Assembly (NCBI GenBank): GCA_036172665.1
Contig: CM069871.1
Location: forward strand, 1,798,001-1,862,000
Direction of reading: 5' to 3'
DNA: 64,000 nt
Source of the DNA: Prosopocoilus inquinatus
Taxonomy: Eukaryota > Arthropoda > Insecta > Coleoptera > Lucanidae
The notes beneath the pieces are model-generated. The model saw only the letters and a program-made list of their open reading frames with translations. It searched no databases and had not been told where the DNA came from. Of the stretch, positions 20,863 through 31,700 are shown piece after piece. Numbering within the stretch: the first letter of the stretch is position 1; every line of letters begins with the position of its first letter. A program made the translations under genes and the position numbers.

Positions 20863-22680
20863 TAGGGTTGCCAAGTCAAGAGATGGCGCTTTGATTAATA
20901 AAATTCCTTTCTATTTGCAGTCCAGTGTCGATATAAAAATTACATTGCATGCAATAAAAATACATACAGTACACTATTTGAGATTGGAATAAAATAGCTT
21001 TCGTTTTTGGTCAAGAGGTGGCGCTCTAGACCTTCTTTTTGAGTTTAGAATTTCCGTTTAGCTTTGAAGTGAGGGTAAAGCCGTTGCGAAATTAAAAAAG
21101 GAGGGGACTTTAGCAGAATAAGGAAATTCAACTGAATTTGTTTTCCTGTTTAGTCAAGAGATGGCGCTTTTAATACTTAATTCCTATTACACCTCGATTT
21201 TATTTTGCAATTTAATTTTGATTAGAAAAAAAAAAATTCTAAACGCGGTATAAACACTATGCATATTCTACGATTTGAAACTAGAATAAAATGGCTTTCA
21301 TTTTTGGATTTTTTGTCAAGAGATGGCGCTCTAAGAAATTAATCAAATTTTGATTTTAGACTTTCAATTTAATTTCGAAATTAAAATCATTGCGAGATAG
21401 CGGTGAAAATTTGAGCGGGAAGGTGAAAGGATGTTAGAGAAAATTCGATTAAAATAATTATTTTCTCATTTGGTCAAAAGATGGCGCTTTGAATAATTGT
21501 CGGCGTGGCTTGATTTTTCTTGCAATTTGATTTTGCTAAAAAAATATCGTATAATCGGCATAATAAAAATAAATAGAGCACGATATCATCTGCCTTTTAA
21601 AATTAGAATAAAAAAGCTTTCATTTTTGGTCAAAAGATGACGCTCTCAGATATTCCATTAAATCTTAATTTTAGAGATTCAATTTAATTTTGAAATTAAA
21701 TTCATTGCAAAGACGACAGTGAGAATGACAAGAAATAATGTTAGAGGAAATTCAATTGACAAATTGTTTTCCTATTTGGTCAAGAGATGGCGCTTTTTTG
21801 AATAATTGTCGACGTGCCTTGATTTTTCTTTTATTGAATTCTCCTAAGAAAATATCATACGGTATAAAAATAAATACGATGCGATGCGCTGCTTTCTGAA
21901 ATTAGAATTAAATGGCTTTCATTTTTGGTCAAAAGATGGCGCTCTAGGAAATTCCATTAAAAATTTAGCAATTTAGCTTTTCAATTTAATTTTCAAATCA
22001 AAGTCACTGTGAAAGTGAGATGAAATGAAAAATTCAATTGAAATTGTTTTTCTATTTGGTCAGGAGATGGCGCTTTTAATAATAATTCCCGTTACACTTT
22101 CATTCTTATTTTGCAATTTAATTTTCATAAAATACTGTATCTAAACTATGTTCCAATATTTGAGATTAGAATAAAATCGCTTTCGATTTTAGTCAAGAGA
22201 TGGCGCTCCAAGAAATTCATTGATTTTAAATTTTCAATTCAATTTTGAAATTAAATTCATTGCGGTGATAGCGGTGAGATTATCAGCGGGAAGATGAAAC
22301 GATGTTAGAAGAAATTCGATTAAAATGATTGTTTTCCTGTTTGGCCAAGAGATGGCGCTCTGAATAATCATTCGTCATGTCTTGATGTTTTCGCAATTTG
22401 ATTTTGCTAAAAAAAAAAAAAATATCACCTGGTATAAAAATAAATACAATGTAAAATTAGAATAAAATAGCTTTCATTTTCCGTCAAGAGATGGCGCTGT
22501 AAGAAATTGCATCACTTCTTGAATTTGATTTTAATTTAGAATGCGAATAAAGCCGTTACGAAATTGGAAGTTTGGAACAGAAATCAGAAAGATGAAATGC
22601 TGTTACGAGCTAATTCAATTGTTTTCCTATTTGGGCCAGGAGATGGCGCTTTTAATAATTTCTGTTACACCTTGAAGTTA
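20863..22680. repeat. Diverged ~147-bp half-unit array with AGATGGCGCT core
   Basis: Thirteen GGTCAAGAGATGGCGCT-like cores lie at about 20883, 21018, 21161, 21323, 21481, 21637, 21787, 21936, 22067, 22200, 22352, 22491 and 22643, a mean spacing near 147 bp. Two half-unit types alternate: one follows TTTTCCTATTTGGTCAAG and the other TTTCATTTTTGGTCAAAAG, giving a ~300-bp dimer. Copies are 70-90% alike, so this array is older than the 146-, 82- and 111-bp arrays. Confidence 0.9.
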
Positions 22681-22986
22681 TTTTTTAGAAAACATCTAAA
22701 TCGATTTTTAAACGTTAATGGTAAAATTTTATTTAATGTTATTTTATTTAAAACCAAAACTTCGTTCATTTTTTTTGGGGGGTATCTGACGCTCAATTGT
22801 TTTTTGTGAATATCTGTAACAGTACTGAAATAGATTCTACAACTTCTTTCATCTTTTTTTCTTTGTAAAGTCAAAAATAAAAAAAAATTAAGCAGGAATT
22901 ATTTTATAGACAACTTCTGTACTATTAGTTTTATTATATACGTAGTCTCGTTAGAATTGAATTTAGAATCGAAAAACGTAATAATA

Positions 22987-23186
22987 TACAGGGTGTTCCA
23001 TTTAGAAAAAACTTTAAAAGTTTAGTTTATATTTCGTTTATCCGACCAGCAATTGTTTTTTCTGTGAGCACACAGAGAAACTTTGAATTAGTCCCTTTAA
23101 GTTTCGTGTTAAGCATTTTTTTTGCCTAAAATCAAAAATAAAAGAGTTCAAGGGGGTAGTAGGAATTCTCGCGTGGTCACCCTGTA
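22987..23186. mobile_element. 200-bp CAGGGTG-ended MITE, copy 1
   Basis: It starts TACAGGGTGTTCCATTTAG and ends GTGGTCACCCTGTA, giving 9-bp terminal inverted repeats TACAGGGTG/CACCCTGTA. The interior includes TTTATCCGACCAGCAATTG and CACACAGAGAAACTTTGAAT. A 200-bp copy with the same ends lies at 33510-33709. No transposase is present. Confidence 0.7.
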
Positions 23187-23287
23187 CAACTTAAAACTGA
23201 GTTTTATGATCGGTTGTTACCACAGCAATAAAATTTAACAGTGTTTTAAATTTATTAACACTTTTGATACAGAATTTCCCCCATACT

Positions 23288-24397
23288 CCATGATGTGATA
23301 CTCCAAGATATTCCGCAAGGGTGGAATTTAGGACCTTATTGTTTTGTGTTTTGTATATAAGTTGTATATAAGCGAATGGATATTCGAATGAAGGATATCC
23401 ATGATGTGATACTCCAAGATATTCCGCAAGGGTGCAATTTAGGACCTTATTGTTTTGTGTTTTGTATATAAGTTGTATATAAGCGAATGGATATTCGAAT
23501 GAAGGATATCCATGATGTGATACTCCAAGATATTCCGCAAGGGTGCAATTTAGGACCTTATTGTTTTGTGTTTTGTATATAAGTTGTATATAAGCGAATG
23601 GATATTCGAATGAAGGATATCCATGATGTGATACTCCAAGATATTCCGCAAGGGTGCAATTTAGGACCTTATTGTTTTGTGTTTTGTATATAAGTTGTAT
23701 ATAAGCGAATGGATATTCGAATGAAGGATATCCATGATGTGATACTCCAAGATATTCCGCAAGGGTGCAATTTAGGACCTTATTGTTTTGTGTTTTGTAT
23801 ATAAGTTGTATATAAGCGAATGGATATTCGAATGAAGGATATCCATGATGTGATACTCCAAGATATTCCGCAAGGGTGCAATTTAGGACCTTATTGTTTT
23901 GTGTTTTGTATATAAGTTGTATATAAGCGAATGTATATTCGAATGAAGGATATCCATGATGTGATACTCCAAGATATTCCGCAAGGGTGCAATTTAGGAC
24001 CTTATTGTTTTGTGTTTTGTATATAAGTTGTATATAAGCGAATGGATATTCGAATGAAGGATATCCATGATGTGATACTCCAAGATATTCCGCAAGGGTG
24101 CAATTTAGGACCTTATTGTTTTGTGTTTTGTATATAAGTTGTATATAAGCGAATGTATATTCGAATGAAGGATATCCATGATGTGATACTCCAAGATATT
24201 CCGCAAGGGTGCAATTTAGGACCTTATTGTTTTGTGTTTTGTATATAAGTTGTATATAAGCGAATGGATATTCGAATGAAGGATATCCATGATGTGATAC
24301 TCCAAGATATTCCGCAAGGGTGCAATTTAGGACCTTATTGTTTTGTGTTTTGTATATAAGTTGTATATAAGCGAATGGATATTCGAATGAAGGATAT
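23288..24397. repeat. 111-bp satellite array, 10 copies
   Basis: CCATGATGTGATACTCC recurs every 111 bp from 23288, and 10 x 111 fits the end at 24397. Units are nearly identical. The first reads AAGGGTGGAATTTAGG and all others AAGGGTGCAATTTAGG. Copies 6 and 8 read GCGAATGTATATTCG in place of GCGAATGGATATTCG. Each unit contains GTATATAAGTTGTATATAAG and the palindrome GGATATCC at the joint. A single unamplified copy exists at about 33810-33870. Confidence 0.98.
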
Positions 24398-24521
24398 AAT
24401 CAACTAATTTGTTTACATCATAGCTTACGATCTTTTCCAGGTAATCGAACGGGTATGAAACACCTGCGAACGAGTCGTTTACTAAAATATGCGAGTCGGA
24501 GATCGTTACATCATAGCTCAT
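24398..24521 (-). CDS. Short coding-like frame running into the satellite
   Basis: On the minus strand an ATG at 24521 opens a frame beginning MSYDVTISDSHILVNDSFAG and continuing to VSYDVNKLVDYI before it enters the 111-bp array, stopping at 24327. The first ~42 codons look protein-like, but the frame is short, unidentified and ends in satellite. It is most likely a fragment or chance. Confidence 0.12.
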
Positions 24522-25189
24522 AGCAAAGCGGAAATTGGTTTAATTTCACACCAGATGACGGCGTGGATAGCACCTCTAGGGAGGTCGTTACGAAGAAATG
24601 CTCTGCGAGCTAAAGATTTTCACAGATACGAGGAGGCAAAATAATTATGAGGGGCGAGCATATCGGAAGATCGTCGCGTTTCAAATCGATAATTACCGGA
24701 GAGAACGATTGAACGAGTCTTTGCTTTGCTCGGCCAGGTGCAGTTGAGCTGCCGCCGTCACATTATTTGAAAAACACATACGCTTTGACGTAATAAATTA
24801 TTTAATTAAAATCGAACGCGCTTAATCACCGGATCGAATGAATAAATGGGCGCATTTGCATTCTTCGTCGCTGACCTTAGGAACAAAACGCAAAGAAAAA
24901 AAAAAAACGAAATCGAATTAATTCTCCTCGACTTCTTATGTCTTCATCGTTCACTTCGAGGCTCGGGCGAAGCACTCAAGAATTTTATTGCTTGTTTATA
25001 AATGGCGTAAGTGACATTTGACAAATTTTATGATTATTTTATTGATTTCGATTTTCGATATGGGAAAATTAAATTCCACACTTTTGATATCTTATTTCAT
25101 ACACGGTGCGCAATAAAATCTTACACGTGAACAGAATGTATAATACATTCCGATTCATTCACTTGAAGTTAATTTTCTTTTTATATATA
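24522..25189. other. Unique sequence, no gene seen
   Basis: Non-repetitive within the window. It separates two elements that are also neighbours, with a longer gap, at 33.9-36.0 kb. Confidence 0.4.
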
Positions 25190-25830
25190 TACAGAGTGTG
25201 CAAATATTTAAACCTGCAATATATCACCATAAATGGCAACGATTGAACTCATATACTTATGTTCTTAACGTAAATGTAATAGTATTCAAAAAAAAATATG
25301 CAGTGGCAGATTTTCATTAAACCGTTTGAGGACTGCTGGCATAGCTAAAAGTGGAACGCGGGCGCCTCTTCAATTACGACCCGCAGTCGAGATAGGCCAG
25401 GATCAGTGCCTTACTTGATCTCGAGCAGGAACGACGTAAATCAGCGCCGCTCCGATCAGCTCTGGTCCGAATTTAAATTAACTTCACTGCAAGTAATTAC
25501 AAGTTTAAGTACTTTAAATTAAAATCTAGTGCAATTCAAGAAGCTGCGGTTCGTAATTGCCGAACAAATTAAAAGCGAGATACAAACAAGTTGTAATTTC
25601 TCATTGCATATTATTTTTAAAAGACTTATAAAAATGTTACGTTTACTTTGTTTCCGAGGACCGTAAGTAGTAATACTTTCATAGCTAGCAGCGAGATTGC
25701 AGCAAAAGTTAATTTACGTAAAAGGGTGAAGGAAGAAAACATTTTTAACGCGCTTGCCTAATTGGTGCATACATTTTCAGATTTATTCGTCGATAGTCGA
25801 TATCGTAAAAAATATTACGGTTAAGTAAGT
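25190..25830 (+). repeat. ~640-bp duplicated segment, copy 1
   Basis: It matches 35995-36625 in direct orientation: TGTGCAAATATTTAAACCTG, ATCACCATAAATGGCAACG, AAACCGTTTGAGGACTGCTG, GAACGACGTAAATCAGC, GTAATTGCCGAACAA, TTTCATAGCTAGCAGCG and TCGATATCGTAAAA occur in the same order. The start, ACAGAGTGTGC, resembles a degenerate CAGGGTGT end, so it may have been a transposon before being duplicated. Confidence 0.85.
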
Positions 25831-27500
25831 GTAAGTAAACCGCTTGTTTTCCTAAACTCTCTTTCTTTTGTTGTGTAATTTCGTGTAGATAATCGATCGT
25901 CTTTTGTTTTTCGTTTGTTACTAACTAAAGAAAAAAAAAGAAAAAACAAAACAACGGAATAAAAAGAAGAAAAGCAAATGATTTGATTTTGATTTCAAAA
26001 ATATCAGAGGTTGAAGATCGTTTCCGGAATAAAGTTAAGTAAAGAATAAGCTGAAAGAGAAAAGAAGAAATAAACAAACGCAGGAGGGAAAGAAGCAAAC
26101 AATTATAACACGAAAAATTTATTTGACAAAAAGAAACAAAGAAAAAAAAACAATCGAATGCAAAGCAAAGAGAAAAAGCAAACGATTTGATTTGATAGCA
26201 ATAGTGAATTTTTGGGGAAAAGGAGAAGAATCGATGAAGCTCTTGATTTTGTTATTTAATTTCCCGCCTTAACGCGTAAATATGATTGGGTCGGTTAAAA
26301 TGGGCGTAAGCCAATCACAGACTCGAATCTTGGCGGGGCATTTCAAAATTATTTCTTTGTTTGTTTTTTTTTTAATAATGGTAAGTTTTGGGGGGAAAGA
26401 AGAAGAATCGATGAAGCTCTTGATTTTGTTTTTGAATTTCCCGCCTTAACGCGCGTAAATATGATTGGGTCGGTTAAAAAGGGCGCGAATCAATCACAGC
26501 CTCCAATCATGGCGGGGCATTTCATTGTTTATAAAATATTGAATTAATTTCAATATTTTATTTTCTTTCGCGTATAATCATCGAAATCGATTAATTGTCA
26601 TTTTTAAATTAATTTTCGATTTCTAGTAGACGTCTTGCAAATTATATTTCGTTTTCTATTTTATCTTAATAATCAAAATGAGGCGTTTTGAGGTTAAGTA
26701 AGTGTAAGTAAACCGCTTGTTTCCCTAAACTCTCTTTCTTTTGTTGTGTAATTTCGTGTAGATAATCGATCGTCTTTTGTTTTTCGTTGGTTACTAACTA
26801 AAGAAGAAAAAGGAAAAAAAAACAACGGAATAAAAAGAAAAAAAAGCAAATGATTTGATTTTGATTTCAAAAACATCAGAGGTTGAAGATCGTTTCCGGA
26901 ATAAAGTTAAGTAAAGAATAAGCTGAAAGAGAAAAGAAGAAATAAACAAACGCAGGAGGGAAAGAAGCAAACAATGATAACACGAAAAATTTATTTGACA
27001 AAAAGAAACAAAGAAAAAAATAAAACAATGGAATGCAAAGAAAAGAGAAAAAGCAAGCGATTTGATTTGATAGTAATGGTGAGTTTTGGGGGGAAAGAAG
27101 AAGAATCGATGAGACTATTTGTTTTATTTTTGAAATTCCCGCGTTAACGCGTAAATATGATTGGGTCGGTTAAAAACGGCGCGAGCCAATTACACATTCG
27201 AATCATGGCGGAGCATTTCAAAATAATTTCTTTGTTTGTTTGATTTTTTTTAATAAAACAAAATGTAGCAATGGCGAGTTTTGGGGGGAAAGAAGAAGAA
27301 TCGATGAAGCTCTTGATTTTGTTTTTGAATTTCCCGCCTTAACGCGCGTAAATATGATTGGGTCGGTTAAAAAGGGCGCGAGCCAATCACGGCCTCCAAT
27401 CATGGCGGAGCATTTCATTGTTGCTAAATTTATTTTTCTTTCACGTATAACCAAAGAAGAAAAAAGAATAAGAATAAGAAAATCAAGAATAAAGTAAAGT
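25820..27500 (-). repeat. Tandem duplication (~870 bp) of AG-rich and CCAAT/E2F-like modules
   Basis: GGTTAAGTAAGTGTAAGTAA starts at about 25820 and about 26691. Each copy then has CTCTCTTTCTTTTGTTGTGT, GATAATCGATCGTCTTTTGT, an AG-rich stretch (GAAGATCGTTTCCGGAATAA), and two inverted copies of the CCAAT module. E2F-type TTTCCCGCC lies at 26260-26268, 26437-26445 and about 27330-27338; the module at 27133 has ATTCCCGCG. TTTGAA lies directly upstream in three of the four. GATTGGGTCGGTTAAAA and GCCAATCAC follow in the first module. Relative to the 15-17 kb copies, the block is on the opposite strand. Confidence 0.85.
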
Positions 27501-27541
27501 AAAGAACAAGCTGAAAGAGAAAAGAGGCTTTTTATTTAAGT

Positions 27542-27677
27542 GAAGGGAAGGCCGTGGTGCATTGCATCATTTTATTTTATAATTGCACGCCTATGCGCTT
27601 GAAAATGCTTTAAAAAAGCGAAACCGGTCGTGCAATTATAAAATAAAGTGATGCAGAGCGACATAGCCTTTCCTTCT
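27542..27677. mobile_element. Foldback/hairpin element with ~48-bp arms
   Basis: The left arm 27542-27589 (GAAGGGAAGGCCGTGGTGCA, then TTATAATTGCACG) pairs with the right arm 27629-27677 (CGTGCAATTATAAAATAAAG, then GCCTTTCCTTCTC) with a few mismatches. The 39-bp centre contains GCTT...AAGC and GAAACCGGT. A GCGAAACCGGTCGTG core resembles terminal hairpins of Penelope-like elements, but the conserved CTGATGA of a hammerhead ribozyme is absent. Confidence 0.7.
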
Positions 27678-28419
27678 CTTAACTCTTTGCCCTGCAACCG
27701 CATGGAGGACGTAACCTCTTTAAGCTTTTTATTTAATTAATTGTATCAGCCGCGCTTACAGTAGTTTCTGCGAAGTAGTAGGAACACTCGCATTGTACCT
27801 CTTCCCCTCCCACTCAATAATAATTCGATGCATCGGAGCCACGGAAAGGTGACAGCATTCGGTGAGAAAAGCACGGCCTGAATTCTTTTCCCTGCTCATC
27901 GTAGATATAAACATAAGTTTCGGAGTAAGTACATTAGAAAATTTCGAAACTGTTTTAATTGCTGGGGGGGGGGGGGGGGGGGTTAATATCGATTGCAGCT
28001 CGGCTGCACGTAACTGTTGTTAACGACCGAACTAAAAGTCGGCGGTTTCGCATTTTCGCCATTAGTGCACAAATGCAGCAGGAATTTCAACGCTCCGAAA
28101 ATTCTACCCCGCCAGTCTGTGCTCAGTGCGAACGGTACACGAGGACGCAACCTGAATTTATATTGCCAACTTTACCGTTATTAATCATCTGTTCTCACAC
28201 GTACCCACCGCCGCACCGCGCGCGGCTCAACAACACAAGAGTAAAACCGGACAAAAAAGAAAGATTTATGTGTGTTGTTATATATACGTGTAACTCACCT
28301 GAGATTAATACACGGGAATTTTATTATGTTGGCTGACCATCTGAGAGAGTTTCAGAATTTTTTTTCTTTTGTACAAGCGAAAGCTCCTAGTCGGCATATA
28401 AAACTATAATTGTGCAGAC
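27678..28419. other. Unique sequence with a 19-G run; no gene seen
   Basis: It includes a run of 19 G at 27964-27982. A 125-codon open frame starts in the G-run without an ATG. It reads through GC-moderate DNA (CAQCERYTRTQPEFILPTL) and has no recognisable domain. Confidence 0.4.
27964..27982. repeat. Poly-G tract (19 G)
   Basis: Uninterrupted G-run, potentially quadruplex-forming and prone to length error. Confidence 0.9.
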
Positions 28420-28545
28420 TTATGGGATAACCTTATATCTATCTGTATTTACGTAATTGCTTATGGGATGACCCTATATCTCTGTATGTATATTTACATA
28501 ATTACTTACGAGATGACCCCTGTATATTTATTTATTTATACATCA
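28420..28545. repeat. ~48-bp repeat, 3 degenerate copies
   Basis: CTTATGGGATAACCTTATATCT, CTTATGGGATGACCCTATAT and CTTACGAGATGACCCCTGTA start successive units. Confidence 0.75.
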
Positions 28546-28957
28546 CTGCGTAACCTATAAAAATAAATTGGGTTGACTCTGTATGATATACCGGGTGTTT
28601 CAATACGGGCGATGTATAGGGTTACAACTAATTAAAGGGTCACTATGGGGATCTCGAAAACTGTAAGAGATACAAAGATGGTTAAATCATAGAGAAGTTG
28701 CGCTATCTCGTGGTCTAAAAAATACGCAAAAGAGGCATTTCTATTTTCATTCGTTTTTGAAATATCTTCAAAAAACTGAAAATTCTCCTCATTTTCGAAA
28801 ATCTCGAATATCTTCTTTATTACTTAAAATAGAATCATAGAATTCGGTGTTTTTACATTAAATTCGATGGACAACCTAATGCAGTTCGAAGAAATAGGTT
28901 TAGGTTTAACAGTTTCGTAAAAACGACTGTCAACTGTTTCTTTTCTTATGGACGGTA

Positions 28958-28991
28958 CGCTAGGGCCCGATTACGAAATCGTGCCCTAGCG
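28958..28991. other. Hairpin, 15-bp stem, tetraloop
   Basis: CGCTAGGGCCCGATT (28958-28972) pairs with AATCGTGCCCTAGCG (28977-28991) with one mismatch around an ACGA loop. It sits exactly at the inner end of the left inverted arm. Confidence 0.9.
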
Positions 28992-29174
28992 TTACAGTTT
29001 CTGTCACACATTTGTGACTGTTGTAACACCACCTGAGGAATGTTCTAGTTAAGCAAGCATGCATGAATCGACAAATTTTTGTGTATGTTTGCAAACAAAC
29101 CGGTATAAGTAATCCAAAGACGTTAATCGGTAAGACGACTCGCTTCGAGAGGTCGAATCGTCTTGCGTCAAACA

Positions 29175-29357
29175 ATGAGCGTCGCCAGCGTCGCCCCTGG
29201 ACACAAAATCTACACCGTCACCTCGAGGAAGAGAACATCGTCGCCTCGGATCTTACCACCGCCTCGTCGCCGGAGATCAAGACATCCCAGCAACTCCCGA
29301 AAACCCGGAGGCGTCCAGCCCGGAGGATCGAAAACTCCTATCTACGTTTCACTCTAA
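29175..29357 (+). CDS. GC-rich 60-codon open frame, candidate small protein or first exon
   Basis: The ATG at 29175 is in a favourable insect context (GTCAAACAATGAGC). The codons that follow are strongly C/G-ending (AGC GTC GCC AGC GTC GCC, then ATC TAC ACC GTC ACC TCG), unlike the AT-rich surroundings, so it looks like real coding DNA. The product begins MSVASVAPGHKIYTVTSRKR and is basic and rich in proline, serine and arginine (PPPRRRRSRH), suggesting a nucleic-acid-binding or disordered peptide. An overlapping plus frame from 29063 also stays open to 29383. An AATAAA lies at 29595. I recognise no family. It sits inside the large inverted repeat, so it may belong to a mobile element. Confidence 0.3.
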   Translation: MSVASVAPGHKIYTVTSRKRTSSPRILPPPRRRRSRHPSNSRKPGGVQPGGSKTPIYVSL

Positions 29358-29736
29358 ACACTAAAGTAGATAAAGAACCATAACTTTTGAACAAAACTAA
29401 AAGGATTACTCTGCGATTTTTGTTATGCAGGTTGTGCCAGATATTATTTGTTAAAGCAATGCGCATAAGAGAGCATACGCTTGTCTTCTTACAATACACG
29501 CGTGTGCGCAGCGAATTGAGTCCGCCCTGTTCCGATAACGCTTCTGCACTGTGCGTTTCAAGCACAGCTGGGTTTTAAACGCTTTATCTTCGTAAATAAA
29601 TTTATGGAAACCTGACTAAGGCCCACTTTTTTATGAGTGCATTAATTGCCACGTGTCCTTAAGATCCTATGCGAGTTTGTTTACTTTGAACATTTCAGTT
29701 GAACGTCAGTCAGTCGGCACAACTGGCCTTTATGGT
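29358..29736. other. No gene seen
   Basis: Unique sequence with a possible poly(A) signal AATAAA at 29595-29600 for the upstream open frame. Confidence 0.35.
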
Positions 29737-29877
29737 CAGTTGAACCAAACACTTAAGCCGCACATAAATTTAAGTATGGCTTATAATTTATGACAGTTCC
29801 GGCAACACAACATTAATATAACTCACATTCTAACCGGGGCTTAAATTTAAGCTGATTTTAAGTGTTTGGTGCAACTG
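29737..29877. mobile_element. 141-bp MITE
   Basis: CAGTTGAACCAAACACTTAA (29737-29756) and TTAAGTGTTTGGTGCAACTG (29858-29877) are 20-bp terminal inverted repeats with one mismatch. The interior includes ATAAATTTAAGTATGGCTTA and its mirror GGGCTTAAATTTAAGC, so the element is nearly palindromic. I could not fix a target duplication. Confidence 0.75.
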
Positions 29878-29959
29878 CCCGTTAGTGTGCTTTGCGCTTT
29901 TGGGCTCCGTTGCGTATGCAATGTGGGTAATGCGAAAGTGATGTGCTGCTGCACAATTC

Positions 29960-30145
29960 AATTAGCCCCACGTTGGGCGCCAATTTATCATGTTTCGTTC
30001 CATAGCTATTTCGACCTCACGTCGGATGCCAAATTATTATTACATTATTTACAACTAACTCAAGCTCACGTTGTGAGTCAAATTATTTAGTATTTTATTT
30101 AACTATATTTAACAAAGATCGACCTTTTTGTTTGGGCGCCAAATT
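29960..30145 (-). repeat. Repeated LTR-element primer-binding-site-like motif
   Basis: On the minus strand TTGGCGCCCAACGTGGGGC (at about 29986-29966) looks like the primer-binding region just inside the 5' LTR of an LTR retrotransposon. Degenerate echoes follow: TTTGGCATCCGACGTGAGG (about 30018-30036), TTTGACTCACAACGTGAGC (about 30063-30081) and TTTGGCGCCCAAAC (about 30134-30147). Three or four spaced copies of one primer site are unusual. No gag/pol is visible nearby. Confidence 0.5.
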
Positions 30146-31364
30146 TCCTTGCTATTTTATTAACGGTGATGTGGTTAGAGCTCGGATCGGAGGTTAATTT
30201 GATCTTCGATTTTATTATTTATTTTATTTTAGTTTTAAAATGAGAATGTTCAACGACGTTTGCAGTCTCGACAAGCCAATGCCCTTATTGTTTATCGGAG
30301 AGGAAGAGAGGGGGGGTTGTATGTGGAGCTTGCACTAGAACTTTGCCTTCTGTATGATGAGGCATGCATCCTACAGAGTTTGCACAAGCGTAGGAGTCCT
30401 CTTTATTTAATTGAGTGAGAATTTTAGTTGAATTAATTTACTTTGTTTTTTTCTTATTCAAATATCACAGCAATATCTTATCTATTTCTATATCTTTTGC
30501 AAAATTTCTTATTGGTATTTGATATCAAGCTTAAGACCAAGAGAAGCAGGGAATCTGTCAAAATACATTCAGGATACAGTACAGGATTTTAAGGTAATGC
30601 GACGGCACATTCAGTACGGGCGTGCAAACGTAAGAAATACTGTACTATGCGGTAGATGTTATGTCATGCTCAAGGCGTAAAAATACCATTCTCTCTAGCA
30701 CATTGCAGTTTTGCCGGCCTGCCCTCAGCTGTCTCTCTCGCACATTGATCTTACATTCTCCTGCACATGCAAAGCTGATTGCTCCGTCGGACCACCTGTA
30801 TTATTATGCACCGTGATTCAGGACGAATAAAGATCACAAGATGAAAAAAGTACCTAACGAACTTCAACTGAATCGTCAGAAGAACTATAACAAATTAAAT
30901 TTCTAATTTAATCAGTGATACAATACGATATAAACGTGTAAGGAAAGTTCAGTTTCTCGCATCCATTAAAGTCTCTCGTAGGTTTCATTTTTGGGGAAGG
31001 TACATAAGCGATAAGGGCCGCTGGAAAAATCCCCCTGTATAGGTATTCATAGCACGTGATGCAGAAATGATTTTTGAATACGACCATACGAACATTTATG
31101 CTTTTTTTTTTTAAACAAAATATTGGGTTGCTAAGAATTTTTGTTAAAAAGTAATTTTTTTATGTAAAAATGTAATTGAGTAAGATTTATTATTTTAATA
31201 ATAATTTTAGTTCTGAATGTTTACACGCATCCGCCTACTAGATATTGTTTTTTTTTTTCAAAATCCTTCGTAGTATCTTGATATTTTGTTTTAAAACAAA
31301 AGCACAGGTGTGTCGTATGGTTGTGTATTCAGATTTTGTTTTTGTATCACGTGGTATGAATACG
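30146..31364. other. Interior of inverted repeat; no gene seen
   Basis: Unique AT-rich sequence, possibly LTR-derived given the neighbouring motifs. It contains AATCCCCCTGTATAGG near 31030, again a CAGGGTG-like fragment, and several T-runs. Confidence 0.35.
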
Positions 31365-31700
31365 CAACGTAGCATCCATAGGAGACAGTTGACAGTCGTA
31401 TCTGCGAAACTGTTAATCCTAACCTATTTCTTCGGACTCTATTAGATTGCTTAGCGAATTTAACCTAAAAATATCGAATTTCATGATTCTATTTTAATAA
31501 ATAAGGAAGATGTTCGGGATTTTCGAAAATTAGAATTTTCAGTTTTCTGAAGATATTTCAGAAACAAATGAGGAGGTGGAAAAGATTTTTTTGAATTTTT
31601 CATAGGCTACAAAATAGAGAAACTTTTTTTGTAATCTAACCATCTTTGTATCTCTTATAGTTTACGAGGTTGCCCTTTAATTAGTTGTAACCCTGTATAG

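Larger units (their letters stand above)
28593..31700. mobile_element. Large inverted repeat with ~350-bp arms
   Basis: The left arm is about 28593-28965 and the right arm about 31365-31700. GGGTTACAACTAATTAAAGG with AGAGATACAAAGATGGTTA on the left recurs inverted on the right (TAACCATCTTTGTATCTCTT, then CCTTTAATTAGTTGTAACCC). GTCGAACTG-type inner sequence (GAAGAAATAGGTTTAGG; CGACTGTCAACTG) is likewise mirrored. The 2.4-kb interior holds a 15-bp hairpin, a GC-rich open frame, a small MITE and primer-binding-site-like motifs, but no transposase. It could be one foldback element or two opposite copies of a CAGGGTG-type repeat. Confidence 0.65.
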
